Below are positions 10,540 to 27,389 of a stretch of DNA of 64,000 nucleotides, piece by piece (position 1 is the first letter of the stretch; each line of letters starts with the position of its first letter). The DNA is from Apus apus (Eukaryota; Chordata; Aves; Apodiformes; Apodidae): the NCBI RefSeq assembly GCF_020740795.1, contig NC_067294.1, positions 18,481,001 through 18,545,000 of the forward strand, given 5' to 3'. A model generated the notes under the pieces. That model did no database searches and was not told where the DNA came from. It saw nothing but the letters and a program-made list of their open reading frames with translations. A program made the translations under genes and the position numbers.

Positions 10540-11460
10540 CGCTGTCCCCGCTGCTCAGCCCCCGTCACCAGACCCGCCGCTGCCTCACGGGACGTGGTGC
10601 AAAGCCCTTCTCCGGGGGAAAAGCCTGCGCGCTCCGGGAGGCCTAGGAATCTTCTGTGCCTGCTAACCGAGGAGGACCGTTCCTAGTCACCGCTGGCCGA
10701 GGGCTCCTCGCTAGTCCCGACCTTTTTTCAGCGCGCCGAGGCAGTCCCGCACGGCCTTCCCCACGTCGGGCACCGCGTAGCTCTGAGCCGCGTAGATCCC
10801 GGCGCAGGTGCCCGCCACGAAGCCCAGCACGGCCGAGAAGCGCAGCTTGGCCACCAGGTAGCCGGCCAGGAAGCCTTTGAAGAAGGGCGAGGCCAGCAGG
10901 GAGCCATCCTGCGGGGCGGAGCGGGGCGTCAGGCCGCGCCGGGGCCGGGGGGGTCAGGCCCGCCCCTCCGAGCGCGGCCGCTTTACCTGCCCCACGCCCG
11001 CCTGCACCTCGTCCTCCACCCTGCGCTGCAGGCTCTCCAGCTGGTCCTTCAGGAAGGCCAGGTCCTTCAGCTTGGGCAGCGGGTCCTGCGGGACACACGG
11101 GGCGGTGAGGCCGGGACCCCCGGGACCCCCCGCCCGGGCCCGCCCGCCGCGCTCACCTTCCCGTCCGCCATCTTGGCGCCCGCGCCGCCCCCGCCGCTGA
11201 TTGGGCGGCGGCGGGACACGTGACCCCGGGCGCGGCGGCGGGGCCGGCCCGCCCGCCGCCATCTTGGGGCTGTTCCCAGCCCCGGGGCCGGGCCGGGCCG
11301 GGCCCGCTGGACGAGCCGCTTGGCCCCTGCCCGCGGCCCCGCTCCGGCCCGGGAGGTGCTGGGGCTGTGTGCCGTCCCTGGGCCGTGTCTCCAGCTCGTC
11401 TGGCCGCGTGCGGAGCAGGCGGGGATCAGCCCTGGGCAGCCCCCCGGTTTAGAAGTGACG
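10540..11460. promoter_or_regulatory. SLC35A4: CpG island and promoter of SLC35A4
   Basis: CpG dinucleotides are dense across this block. Within it, AAGATGGCGGA overlaps the upstream-ORF start codon (YY1-type element, minus strand, about 11173-11163). A second CCGCCATCTTG lies at 11256-11266. ATTGG (inverted CCAAT box) lies near 11200. CACGTG at 11217-11222 reads GTCACGTG on the minus strand, which resembles CLEAR/USF-type E-boxes. The transcription start is probably between 11172 and about 11270. Confidence 0.65.
10711..11171 (-). CDS. SLC35A4: SLC35A4 upstream ORF microprotein (103 aa, three exons)
   Basis: Exons on the minus strand are 11171-11157 (MADGK), 11085-10987 (DPLPKLKDLAFLKDQLESLQ... 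to GVGQ) and 10908-10711 (DGSLLASPFFKGFLAGYLVA... to GRD, stop TAG). All junctions are GT-AG and in phase. The product is 103 residues, the same length as the mammalian SLC35A4 upstream-ORF protein, and shares its motifs (DLAFLK-QLESLQRRVEDEV; SLL-SPF-KGFLAGY; GIYAAQ-YAVP). Layout: an amphipathic N-terminal helix, then a hydrophobic, glycine-rich segment around residues 50-80 that can span a membrane, then a basic tail. In mammals the protein is reported to reside in mitochondria (inner membrane). It lies 5' of the main ORF on the same transcript and is long enough to influence reinitiation at 10155. Confidence 0.95.
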
Positions 11461-11531
11461 TGTGGCGCTGAGTTTGCATTCCGGTGTCAGAAACGTGCTG
11501 TGGGGTTTGCTTCACATATATATATAAATAC

Positions 11532-12062
11532 TGTAGTGTTAGGAATGTAATAGTTTGCTTGAGATAAGTGAGGTCTCTGCACATCCCAATGACTCCAGGG
11601 GTGGTTCCGGCCCAAGAAGCTGAGGGGCTGAGTCGGGCTCCGTCAGGGGATCCCAGCATGGAGCAGGATTTGTGGCCCGAGATCAGGCCCAACACGGCTG
11701 CTTCTGTGCTGCTCCTCGGGGCAGGCTGGCACCAGTAGATTGTTAATCGGGAAGGCAGCCAAGGGGGCAAGAAAGGTCAAAATTTTACCTTAGAAGGTAA
11801 AAAGTGACCTGCTAGAATGGAACGTGTGAACGGGGGGGAAACTCACAGGATCATTTGAAGTCGGATGGGCTGGAAACCCTGGAGTGCCCAGCCTGGGGGG
11901 AAACGGGAAGGAACTTTGGGAACAGGGAATATAAACCGTTATTCACCTTGCTGTGGGTGTGCCTGCTTGCTTAGGTCACCCGTTCTGGGAAGGATGTAAA
12001 TAAACTCTGCTTGGCTGAGGGATCCGTGTGGGGCTGCTCATGGGCGCGACACATTTCTCACA
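11532..12062 (+). mobile_element. Probable solo LTR of an avian endogenous retrovirus
   Basis: The block begins TGTAGTGTTAGG and ends TTTCTCACA, i.e. TG...CA. A TATAAA at about 11930 is followed some 65 bases later by AATAAA (11998-12003), which matches a U3-R-U5 arrangement. It contains a perfect 20-bp palindrome (11783-11802, TTTTACCTT-AG-AAGGTAAAA). No internal retroviral genes flank it. A matching target-site duplication was not found, so the ends are approximate. Confidence 0.5.
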
Positions 12063-12791
12063 AGGGGACCCTGCTGCTGAAGGACAAGCTGCAGCCCCTG
12101 CAGCCCCACGGGGATGGTTCTGGAAGGTGGAGGTCCCTGCTGGAGCTTCACCCCTGCTGTGCAGTGAGGGACGGGAGCAGATGGCTCAGCGAGCAGCGCC
12201 AGGGCTGGCTGGCGCCTCGGCTGACGGGCTGGGTTCCCAGGGGGCTGGCAGCTGCGGGCTGGGGGTCCCACAGGGGCTGCTCTTCCTTCAGTGCCTTTCC
12301 TGCTCGGGGGGGAGCAGAGCGTGCAAGGGCCCTGCTGCCAGCCAGGATGGGCAGGTCCCACGCCTGGGTGGCAGTGCTGCTGCTGGAGGCCCAGCAGTTC
12401 TCAGGAGGGACCTGGCTGGGGCAGGGAATGGGCTGCCAGGGACCCTGGGAAGTCCAGCAAAGGCAACTGCCAAGGTCCCAGCCAGGGATGGGACACTTCT
12501 GTGTGCCAGCCTGGCTCAGCTGCCCTGGCTTTCACTCCCCCCAGCTGTAGCACCTGGCTGACTCCAGCCTGCTGAAGGGTTTGGTCACGATGGAGACCCC
12601 CAGACCGTGGCTGGCCACCCACTAAAGAAAAGTGTCTTTATCAACTTGGTTCCCACTGCAGTCTGCTCAAAAATGCAGCTTTTCTGAACAGAAAGTTGAT
12701 GCTATGATTCTATCCCAGCAAAACCAGGATAACAGCAAATGCTTAATGGCCTTCTAAGGGAGCTTCTTAAAGGTCTTCTCGTAAATGCCAG

Positions 12792-12905
12792 CTCTGCTCC
12801 ACGCTGGACCAGGTGAAGAAACGCTTTGAGGTCAACAAGAAGAAGATGGAGGAGAAGCAGAAGGACTATGACTTTGAGGAGAGGATGAAGGAGCTCCGTG
12901 AGGAG
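12792..12905 (+). pseudogene. ZMAT2: Orphan ZMAT2 exon fragment
   Basis: From 12798 the frame reads STLDQVKKRFEVNKKK... through KDYDFEERMKELREE, then an intact GTGAGT donor at 12906. This matches the C-terminal, lysine/glutamate-rich part of ZMAT2, a U1-type zinc-finger protein of the spliceosome (tri-snRNP; yeast Snu23 homologue). No other ZMAT2 exon (zinc finger 'GGYYCNVCDC', or the final 'EKAKAYKKEKQ' exon) was found nearby on either strand. The base pair just before the homology is TG (ctctg|ctcc) where an acceptor AG would be expected; an AG occurs five bases earlier. I interpret it as a displaced or duplicated single exon. Exonisation into another transcript cannot be excluded. Confidence 0.7.
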
Positions 12906-13830
12906 GTGAGTCTGAGCAGCAGGTGATGAAGCCAAGCCCCCCAGAAGCATGTTTTGTGAGGGAATCAGCCCCGGTTCCTAATCTTGTTCTACAGAAGCCT
13001 TGTTCTTGGTAGCAACTTGTCTGCTGCAGTGACTGGGGCTTGGGTCTTTGCTTTTTGAGAAGTTTGCTGCTGCTGTCCCTGGAACCCCCTGCTCCCTCTT
13101 TGTGTCAGGATCATTTGTGACACTTCAGGTTTCCAGGGAGCAGCACATCCTTCCTGTGCTGGGGGCTCCAGAAGCCCCCACTGCATGTGATCGACACTTA
13201 GCAGAAAGACCAAACCCTTGTGTGAACCACCTGTGACCACAAACTGGCACATTTTTCCCTACTTGGGGCTTTGAGTTGTTTTTCCATGTCTTTGTTCACC
13301 TTTCTGGGAGACCCAAGCACCCACAGTGGTGCCAGGGACTGTGCTCCATCCAACACATCCACTGGAAGTGCCAGCAAAAGCCAAACTGCAGCAGTTCAGC
13401 TTGGGCACTGGCACCACGGAACTACAAGCAAGGCTGGTGGATCCTAGGAAACACACATTCCAGATGCTTGGCTGACAATTTAGTTAAAAATTGAGATGTT
13501 GGGGTTTGTGTCTCCATTGCCCCCACGGGTGCTCGAGGATTTGAAGGTGAGACTTTGCAGGCACAGCTCTGCACTGGAACACCTGCAAGGGCTTCACCAC
13601 GGCCCTGTGAGGGCCTCTGGACTGTCAGCCTGGTGGCTCTCAGATTTAATTTATACCCCCCCTCATCCATTGTCCTGAGCCTCTGGGAAGGGGACACGAG
13701 AGGGGCTGTGGATTCAGTGGCTGGAGCCCTGCACAGCAGAGGCAGTTAGTTAACTGGGCCTGGTTTAGGTCCAAGAGGTGTGAGAGTCCCACTGAGGCTG
13801 AAGGACTGAGCTGCTGTTTTCTTCACTTTG
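12906..13830. other. Non-coding interval after the ZMAT2 exon
   Basis: No exon, RNA gene or clear repeat could be supported. Open frames present are short and lack domain signatures. Confidence 0.4.
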
Positions 13831-13833
13831 CAG

Positions 13834-14110
13834 AATCATAGAATCATGGAATATGCTGAGTTGGAAGGGACCCATCAGGACCACGAGTCCAACTCCTGTC
13901 CCTTGGGGTGTAGGGCACCCCAGGAATCACACCCTGGGCCTGAGAGCATCACCCAAACACTGCTTGAACTCGGGCAGGCCTGGTGCTGTGACCTGGGGAG
14001 CTGGTTCCAGGGCTCAACCACGCTCTGGGTGAAAAACCTTCTCCTGATATCCCACCTAAGCCTCCCCTGCTTCAGCTTCCTGCCAAACAGAGACCCAGCC
14101 CCCAGTTTTG
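13834..14110 (-). mobile_element. CR1 LINE 3' fragment, minus orientation
   Basis: It starts with 'aatcatagaatcatgg' and 'gttggaagggacccatcaggacca', the reverse complement of a CR1 3' terminus, and continues into 'gagctggttccaggg...gaaaaaccttctcctgatatcc', the reverse strand of the CR1 3' region. Confidence 0.85.
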
Positions 14111-16585
14111 AAGAGCAGTGCACAGCCCAGAGGAAAGCTTTCCTAACAGCAGAGACTAGAAGGAGGCTGTTTGTTTCACCTTGCAAAGTGAAAACTGCCT
14201 GTTAACTCATGCTGAACTTCAACCACAGACGGGCGAGACCTTCCAGCAGGGCTTTTACGAGACGAAAGGTAAAACGCGATGGACCCCAAGGAACCCCGGT
14301 GTGGTTGCAGGGGCCGCGCAGCAGAACCGCCGCACTAGGGAAGTGCAACTTGGTGCAGCCGGGGCTGGAAACTGCGGGTAGGGCTGAAGAGCAGCACTTG
14401 AGGGCAGCAGAGCCCTGTGGAACAGTCGCTGCTGCTCCCTCCTGTGGCTGCGTCCTCACGGAAGGTGTGAGTACCCGCCACCAGCCTCGCAAACGCTGTT
14501 CTGCATGAGGCAAAGTGGGTGTTTCGAGGGCACAGCCCTGCCCGGCACCTCTTTGCCAGTAACTTGCTTTATTTCAGCTTCACGAGGTGACCACTGCTGG
14601 TTATAAGCAGCATCCTCTACAAAGTGTTCTTTGCTCTGAACCTGCAGAGCTGCCAGCCAAACTGAGCTGCTCTTCAGAGCTTACATGGATAAAAGGTTGA
14701 AAGACACAAATCCAAATAGGTCCTGATCCATCTTTTTAGCTATTGTCAACCTTCAGAAATCATTACCTTTGGCTTCTTCTCCCCTCCTGTCCCAGATGCA
14801 GAGTCATCCTGTATTTGCAAGGCTCCATAATTTGACCTTCTCACACAATCAGAAAGTTTCTGCCCAAAGGCTTCAGGTCCCAAGTGTCAGGATGGGTTTG
14901 GAGCTCTCAGGAGTGGAGCAAACAAAGCTGGGAACACTTCCTGCCTCTCAGCACCAGAGATGGCCTCATAGGGAGTCAGGTTTGGGGCCTCCTGGAGAAT
15001 CTGTTTTGTTAGTGTCAGCGTTTGTATTCAAGATCATGGTATTTGTAAGGGCTCAAAATTGACTCTAGCTCTTGCATTAGAAAGCAACGTTACAGCCAAG
15101 GGGCACACTTGGCATGAGGCTTCAGCACCAGACGTGTGAGCAGGGATGAGATGAGAGATCTCGACATTCCAGGATCCAGTCTCTCACCACCAGCAGTGCA
15201 AGGATACTCTTTCCCAGCCTCTGCAGGGACAGGCTCCCTCAGCACAGGCAGCAAGAGGGAGAAAAGAGGCAGATTCCCCAGGAGTAGGACTGCTGCATCA
15301 TTCCTCTTGGTTAAGTCACTTGTCTTTCCTTAAGCTGGTGATAATGATCAGTGACTGCACAAGCATTTTGAACAGCACTCGATCAACTCCAGTTCCCACC
15401 ACAAACTGAATTTAAATGACTAAGTTTTGTTTGTTTGTTTTTATTTTGAGCAAAGCAGTGATTAATGCACAGTCTCGGGGCTAGAGAAACTGTGAAGGAT
15501 TAAATCTACAGACAAAAAGGGTCATTTCTCTGTGGCAATTGGTAAAGTACGTCAAGCTCCAAGCTCCGGGGCTTCTGCCCCCTCATGGTGGGCACAGGGG
15601 GCATGGGGGGACACACCAGGGGTGGCCCAGGCTGTGTCTGTGCTGCTGGTGCCCTGCAGCACCTTCAGCTGCCCCAGAAGCTGTGGAGTCCTGAGTCAGG
15701 CCTGAGGTGGGACACTGCAACCAGCCCAGAAAGCTCAGCTGAGGGGAGCCTGGGGGCAAAATGTTTGCCAGCTGGGGCAGCAAGTCTCCTCTTCTTCTGA
15801 AGTTTTATTTTTCTACCTCTGGTTTAGCTCTACCTGGGAGTATTGACTCTGCCAGCAAAAGCTGTCACCTTGCTGAGTCTTGGCCCTGGCTTTGCCCTTG
15901 AGCAGTGGCAGGAGCTGAGCCTCTGGCTGCTGCTGGAACCAGGTGGTGCTGTCAGCGTCCTCTGGGCTTGTCCCTGTCTTTCTACCCATCCCCTGCTGAC
16001 ATGGGCTGAGCTCATCAGCCATCTTCAGCCCAACCTGACGAGGTGGTGATGGGCAAGATAAGAACTGTCCACATGGGGAGGGAAGAGGGAGTCGGGAAGG
16101 ACACGGTGTCTGTGCCCGATGAGGATCCTGGAGGATTTGAAGGTGTGACCCCTTGGAGACTGCAGCAGTGCTGGCTTTGCTGCTGCTCCTGGCTGTGCTC
16201 GTGTTGCTGAGCTCAGCCCTGATGCATCCATTCACCTTGGGTCCCAGCAGGTGCCCACAGCCTTCGCTCTGTGCCCTTGGGAATGCTGCTCTGAAACAGG
16301 AGGTGGGTGATCAGGACCCACGTCCACCCACCCCGGGTGCAGCACCCTGCTCAGTGCACCCGGGTAAGGCAGGAGGGAGGTCCCTGGCCTGCAGCTCTCC
16401 CCTCTCCCTCTGGCCAGTGCAGCACCCAGCACTTGGCACATCCTGGCAGCCCTGGAAAAGGTCCCCAACACCCCTGCAGCCCAGCAGGCCAGGAGGAGCT
16501 GGCTCTTTGCTGTCACAAACCCTCCCTTCGCAGCTCTTTTTCATCTGCTGTTTTTGCCATTTGCACAGATGCAGCACCCAGAGAT
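14111..16585. other. Intergenic interval between the CR1 copy and the STING1 3' end
   Basis: I see no supported gene. A weak T-rich run lies near 15425-15445. Several open frames of 60-150 codons occur, but they are low-complexity or unspliced and are not supported. Confidence 0.35.
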
Positions 16586-16603
16586 TAGGCTGCAGATTAA
16601 GGT

Positions 16604-16609
16604 TTTATT
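16604..16609 (-). terminator. STING1: Candidate polyadenylation signal AATAAA of STING1
   Basis: On the minus strand AATAAA reads at 16609-16604, about 860 bases after the STING1 stop. It is the first canonical signal noticed downstream of the CDS. Confidence 0.5.
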
Positions 16610-17469
16610 GAATCCTGAGATGGGTTCCAGTGCCCAGTCCCAGCAGGACCAGCTGAATCTCTGCTGTAACCTTGCTGGGCTGGAGCCAGTGGGAGGCATC
16701 TCCCACCCTGTTCTTCCACATGTGTGAAAGACAGAGCCCTGGTATTCACCTCGGGTGCTTTGCTGAGTGGCAGCTGCCAAGTAAGAGCAGTTTTATCCTG
16801 GGAAGGAAAGCTGGGGAGAGGCAGAAGGAACTGGAGCTGTTTCATCAATGGCTTTAGATCAGAGAGGAATAAGCTGTAGCCGATCCCTCTTTGCTCAGGG
16901 TCACAGTGGGGGCAGGACTCAGCACCGAGCACAATTCCAGGCCACGAGAGTGGTGCCTGGGAGGGCTGGCAAATGCTGCCCTACGGTGGGGCCATCAGGG
17001 TGGAGGGTGGCCTGGAAGTCCTGCACATACTCCTGTGCCTGCAGAAGCCATCAGATCATCCAGGCCACGCTGGCTGGGTGTGTTGGACCACACAGACGTC
17101 CACACTCATGGCTGGGATTTCCAAAGCCCCATCCAGGACCGTGCCCAAGGTTCAGGATTGTGCAGCTTACTCCAGAGGAACATGTTATATGATACAAATC
17201 AAAGCAGATGAATTAAAAAAACCCAAGCCATGGATTAATATCTGAGACATACATCACAGAGACATTGGGAAGTATGTCACAGGACTGTGGCTTGACCCTG
17301 CTCTTTCCAGTAAACACAATGCACAGGAGGTTTGGGTGTTCCTGCAGGAGGAAGTCCCCAGGAACCTGCAGGAGGAATTCCCCTGTTCCTGGGGATTGCT
17401 GCCAAGAGGGGGCTCGGGAGAGAGGAGCAGAGCCTGGGCTGGTGCTGAGGGCTGGGCAGGATGGGTGCT

Positions 17470-23555
<6,086 letters not shown>

Positions 23556-23689
23556 CTGCGGCAGCGAGAGGGGGTTGTCAGCACCCAGGGGTGTCCCCTG
23601 CACCCGCAGCAGCGCTGGGGGGAGCGGGGAGGGACACACACACACATCCTGCCCTCTCCGAGCAGGAAACAAGGAGCAGGGGATGTTCA

Positions 23690-23870
23690 GGTTGAGCAGA
23701 AGGAAACGCTTCTTGACGGGGAGGGGGGCAGAGCCCTGGGACAGGCTGCCCGGGGAGGCTGTGGAGTCTCCTTCTCTGCAGACATTCCAAACCCACCTGG
23801 CCGCGTTCCTGTAGGTGACCCTGCTCTGGCAGGACCAGATGATGACCCTGCCAACCCCCGCCACTCCGCG
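23690..23870 (+). mobile_element. CR1 LINE fragment in the STING1 first intron
   Basis: 'gggcagagccctgggacaggctgcccggggaggctgtggagtctccttctctgcag' is the CR1 3' region in sense orientation. It fades out before the terminal repeat and is GC-shifted, like its CpG-rich surroundings. Confidence 0.75.
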
Positions 23871-23991
23871 GCTCTGGGACAGAGCTGAAACGCTGCACAG
23901 GCCCCCCCGGGGCTGTGCCCAAGTGGGCTCGGCAGGACAGAGCCGGGCTGCCCACCCCAGCCCAGCCCAGCCCAGCCCTCCCCGCACTCAC

Positions 23992-24130
23992 CGGAGCAGG
24001 GAGCAGCTGCCGGGGGTTCCCGCACCAGGGGCTCTGCGCTCCAGCCCAAGCAGCCGCAGCACTTTTCGGGGGGCTCCTCCCGCAGAGGGGTCCCCAGAGC
24101 CCCCGAGCCTTTCAGACTCCCACTGCCTTA
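23992..24130 (-). other. STING1: STING1 5' non-coding exon 1 (approximate start)
   Basis: On the minus strand a donor CTCCG|GTGAGT follows base 23992, and the next acceptor is the one directly before the ATG at 23555. The 5' limit is inferred from the position of the IRF-element cluster upstream and is uncertain by tens of bases. Confidence 0.5.
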
Positions 24131-24159
24131 GGCAGAGCTGCACAGTTCACAGCAGAGAG

Positions 24160-24181
24160 GAAAATGAAAATGAAAACGAAA
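24160..24181 (-). promoter_or_regulatory. STING1: Four-unit IRF/ISRE element upstream of STING1
   Basis: On the plus strand GAAA occurs four times at exact 6-base spacing, as GAAA-AT-GAAA-AT-GAAA-AC-GAAA. This is the ideal GAAANNGAAA architecture for dimeric IRF binding (ISRE/PRD-like). It sits about 30-60 bases upstream of the likely STING1 start, which fits the known interferon inducibility of STING1 in vertebrates. Confidence 0.7.
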
Positions 24182-24789
24182 GGGGCAATCCCAGCTGCTG
24201 GAGGAAAGCTCTAGAGGCCTCCCACGCAGGGCATCTGGGAGGTCTGGCAGCCTGCGGGAAATCCAGGTGCTGGGCAGCGCTGGGTGCACGTGGCAGGTTT
24301 CCATCTCCATTACCTTACAGGTCTGGAAAGCCCCAACGTATCTCTCGGGTCCTAGCAGGGTGGAGCCAAGCCGGAATGAGGAAAGAAACCAGGATGTATT
24401 GAGATTGAATTTATTAGCTGCAGCAGATTTCCAGGGGTAAAGCAGAAGCAATTTGCTTCTATCAGAGAGGGTGACTCACAGCTCCCTGGGCCTCTCACCC
24501 ACGCAGCTCCAGGAGATGGTGGCTCAGGACACAGTGCCCGTGGGCACTGGTGACACAGCAGGGGCTTCTGCTGCTGGGCTCTTGCAGGCCAGTAAGGCCC
24601 TCAAACCTCTCAGGTCCCTGGTCCTAGTGACCACAGACCCAGAGAAGCTGAAGGGCTCCAGGCCTTCTCTGACTCTGTTGTCATTGCTGAGCTCAGCTCT
24701 CAAGCCTCCCAGGTCCCTGGTCCTAGCAGCAGATTCTGCAGTGGTGAAGCATCATCCATCCTGGAGGGAGGCTGACTTAGGGCACAGCT
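24182..24789. other. STING1 upstream flank with a short imperfect direct repeat
   Basis: The words CAGGTCCCTGGTCCTAG occur twice, near 24611 and 24713, within 30-base imperfect repeats about 104 bases apart. No gene is visible. Confidence 0.4.
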
Positions 24790-25290
24790 GAGCCACCTGA
24801 ACATTCACAGATCCATAGGAACAGGTGGGATGCTCTCAGAGATGCTGAGGGAGATGGCTGATGCCATGACAAGGCTTCTCTCTGATCTCTTGGGAAGATC
24901 AGAGCAACCAGGAGGTTCCTGATGACTTGGGGAAGGCAACCACCACACACAACTTGGAGCAGGGTGAGAAGGAGAGTCTGGTGAACCACAGCCTGCCCAG
25001 TGTCACCTGTGCCCCTGGGAAGGTGATGGAGCAAATCCTCCTGGCAATCCCTGCCAAGCGCCTGAGGGGCGAGAAGGGAACAGGCAGCAGGGATTTACAA
25101 AGGGCTCATTGTGCCTGAGCAACCCAAGATCAGGTAACTGGCTGTGTGGATGAGAGGACAACTTTCACTTCACCAGGCTTTCAGCATGGTCTCCCATGGG
25201 CTCCATGTAGCCAAGCTGGGTAAATAGGAGCTGGGTAAGGGGTGACTGCCCAGAATGTGGGTCCAATTCCTTTCTGTCCAGCAATGCCTG
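24790..25290 (+). mobile_element. CR1 LINE reverse-transcriptase region, decayed
   Basis: The block follows the CR1 ORF2 order: 'gatccataggaac...gctgagggagatggctgatgcc', 'ggagagtctggtgaaccacagcctgcccagtgtcacctgtgcccctgggaaggtgatggagcaaatcctcctgg', 'ggctgtgtggatgag', 'ttcagcatggtctccca', 'gggtccaattcctttctgt'. Frameshifts and stops interrupt every frame, so it is inactive. Confidence 0.8.
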
Positions 25291-26159
25291 TGGATGCAGG
25301 GAGGCTCCCAAGGGACCCTCACGGTCCCCACAGACCTGCAGGCACCTTGCCAGGGGTCTCTGCAGGCTGCAGTGGACACGCAGCACAGGGATCTTGATTC
25401 AGATATGGCCACAGGTCACAGTTAATTCAAGTGTTTGCAAACCCAGAGAGTGGGGGGGAAAGAATGGCTACATGGAGGGCCAGGCGGCTGCTACATGAGC
25501 TCCTCTCAAGGTTATGAGTTTATTTCAGTGGCACCTTGAGAACCCCAGCAAAGCCCTGGCAGGGCAGCTGACCCTGTTCCTAGCCTGGGGAGGGCTTGTG
25601 GATCCACCCCATGTGCTCTTTGCTTTTCCAGCACAAAGGCTGGGCAGAACATCAAGCGAATCACTTCCCCCTCCTGCACTGGGTTGTCCTGCCCTGGGCT
25701 TCACTGACAGCCCTTCTGGCTCCTGTGGGGCAGTGGAGGCTGCCCAGCTCCCCAGCTGTCTCCTCAGCTTCTGGAGCAGCCAGGTCCCTCTCCTGCCCCT
25801 GCAGCCTGGCCTCCTGCTCTCAGTTCTGCCCTCAGTGCATCAACACCCCTGGGGTTTCTCTCTCTTTCACTTCTGCTCCCAGGCAGCCTTTGCCTCGCAG
25901 CTGTTGCCAGGGAGCTGGTGGCAATAAAAAGCAGCATTGGAAGAGCCACTTGTTCTGCCAGAGCCTGCAGGGGCAGATGGCAAGGCTGGAGGGAGCTGAG
26001 GGGCAGAGCAGAGAGGAATGGCACCTGCAGCTGCTGCTGGGGACACAGGGAGAGCTCCGTGGTCTCCACCATGTCACGTTGCTTCCATGTCACTTTGCTC
26101 TTGAACAATCCTCCAGCCACCCCCCACCCCCAGCCTTTCCAGGCTCCCTGCCATGCTGC

Positions 26160-26765
26160 AGGTGGGACTGTGGAATCCTGGAGTCAGAATAGTTGTGGTT
26201 GGAAAAGACCTTTCAGGTCAAGTCCAGCTGTTCCCCCAGCCCTGCCCAGGCCACCACTGCCCCATGTCCCTCAGCACCATCTCCAGGGCTTGGAAACCCC
26301 TCCAGGGATGGGGACTCCCCCCCTGCCCTGGGCAGCCTGGGCCAGGGCCTGACAGCCCTTGCCAGGAAGAAACTGTTCCCAAGATCCAATCTAAACCTCC
26401 CCAGGGCAACTTGAGGCCATTTCCTCTTGTCCTATCAGCTGTTCCTGGGGAGCAGAGCCCGACCCCCCTGGCTCCAACCTCCTCTCAGGCAGCTGCAGAG
26501 CCAGCAGGTCTCCCCTCACCTCCTGGTCTCCAGGCTGGACACCCCCAGCTCCCTCAGCTGCTCCTGTTCACACTTGTGCTCCAGCCCCTTCCCCAGCCCC
26601 GTTGCCCTTCCCTGGACACGCTCCAGCCCCTCCATGTCCTTCTTGTCCTGAGGGGCCCAGAACTGACCCAGGATTTGGGGTGTCCCCTCCTCAGTGCCCA
26701 GCACAGGGAGATGATCCCTGCCCTGGTCCTGCTGGCCACACTGGTGCACAGCTCAGGGCAGAGCA
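26160..26765 (-). mobile_element. CR1 LINE 3' fragment, minus orientation (about 600 bp)
   Basis: It opens with 'gtcagaatagttgtggttggaaaagacctttcaggtcaagtcca', the reverse complement of a CR1 3' end. It continues through the reverse strand of the 3' region ('cccaggccaccactgccccatgtccctcagcacc', 'ccctcagctgctcctgttcacacttgtgctccagccc'). Confidence 0.92.
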
Positions 26766-27389
26766 GTGGTTCTGGGTTCAAGACCTGAGCCTAAACTCAA
26801 GGAATGAGATTTGAATGTCTCCAGTGGAGGCTGGACACCCGTGACATCTGAGCTTGCCTGGAAGTGGAGAGCCCAGTGCTGCCCAGTGCCTGTGCACAGC
26901 CAAGAAGGACCAGGAGCACCAGAGCAGCAGCTCTGTCCTCCCTGGGCTGTTGTCTCTCTGACACTTTGTGTTTCCAGCTTCTGCCTTGACTGAAGTTTCA
27001 TTTTCCCCTGCTTGCTGTTACCCCCTGCAGGGCAGGGAGAAGTCATGTATGATGCCAAAAGATTTTAGATGCATAAAACTCCTCCGGCAAACCACCTCCC
27101 CAGACCAGTCCCATGGCCCTTGTGACCAGGCTGGTGCTGGCACCTCTGTCTGAGATTGAGTTGAGCAAAGAAACCAGCTCTTTGCAGAACAAAAGGCACC
27201 TGCACTGCAGCCCCCACCGTGTCACAGGCATCGTGACCCCCTCACACACCTTGTGCCACAGGCTTTTCCAAACCAAAAGCAGCTGGTTCTTGCTCATGGA
27301 GACCACCACGGGTGGCAGAGGGACACACGGTGCATCCCCACCCTCCCCACGCCCCGTGTGCTGGGCCGTGTGTTGCCTGGGCAGTGTCC

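Noticed and set aside
12690-12720. 'gatgctatgattctat' as a CR1 tail
   Set aside because: Too short to be supported; no adjoining CR1 body was recognised.
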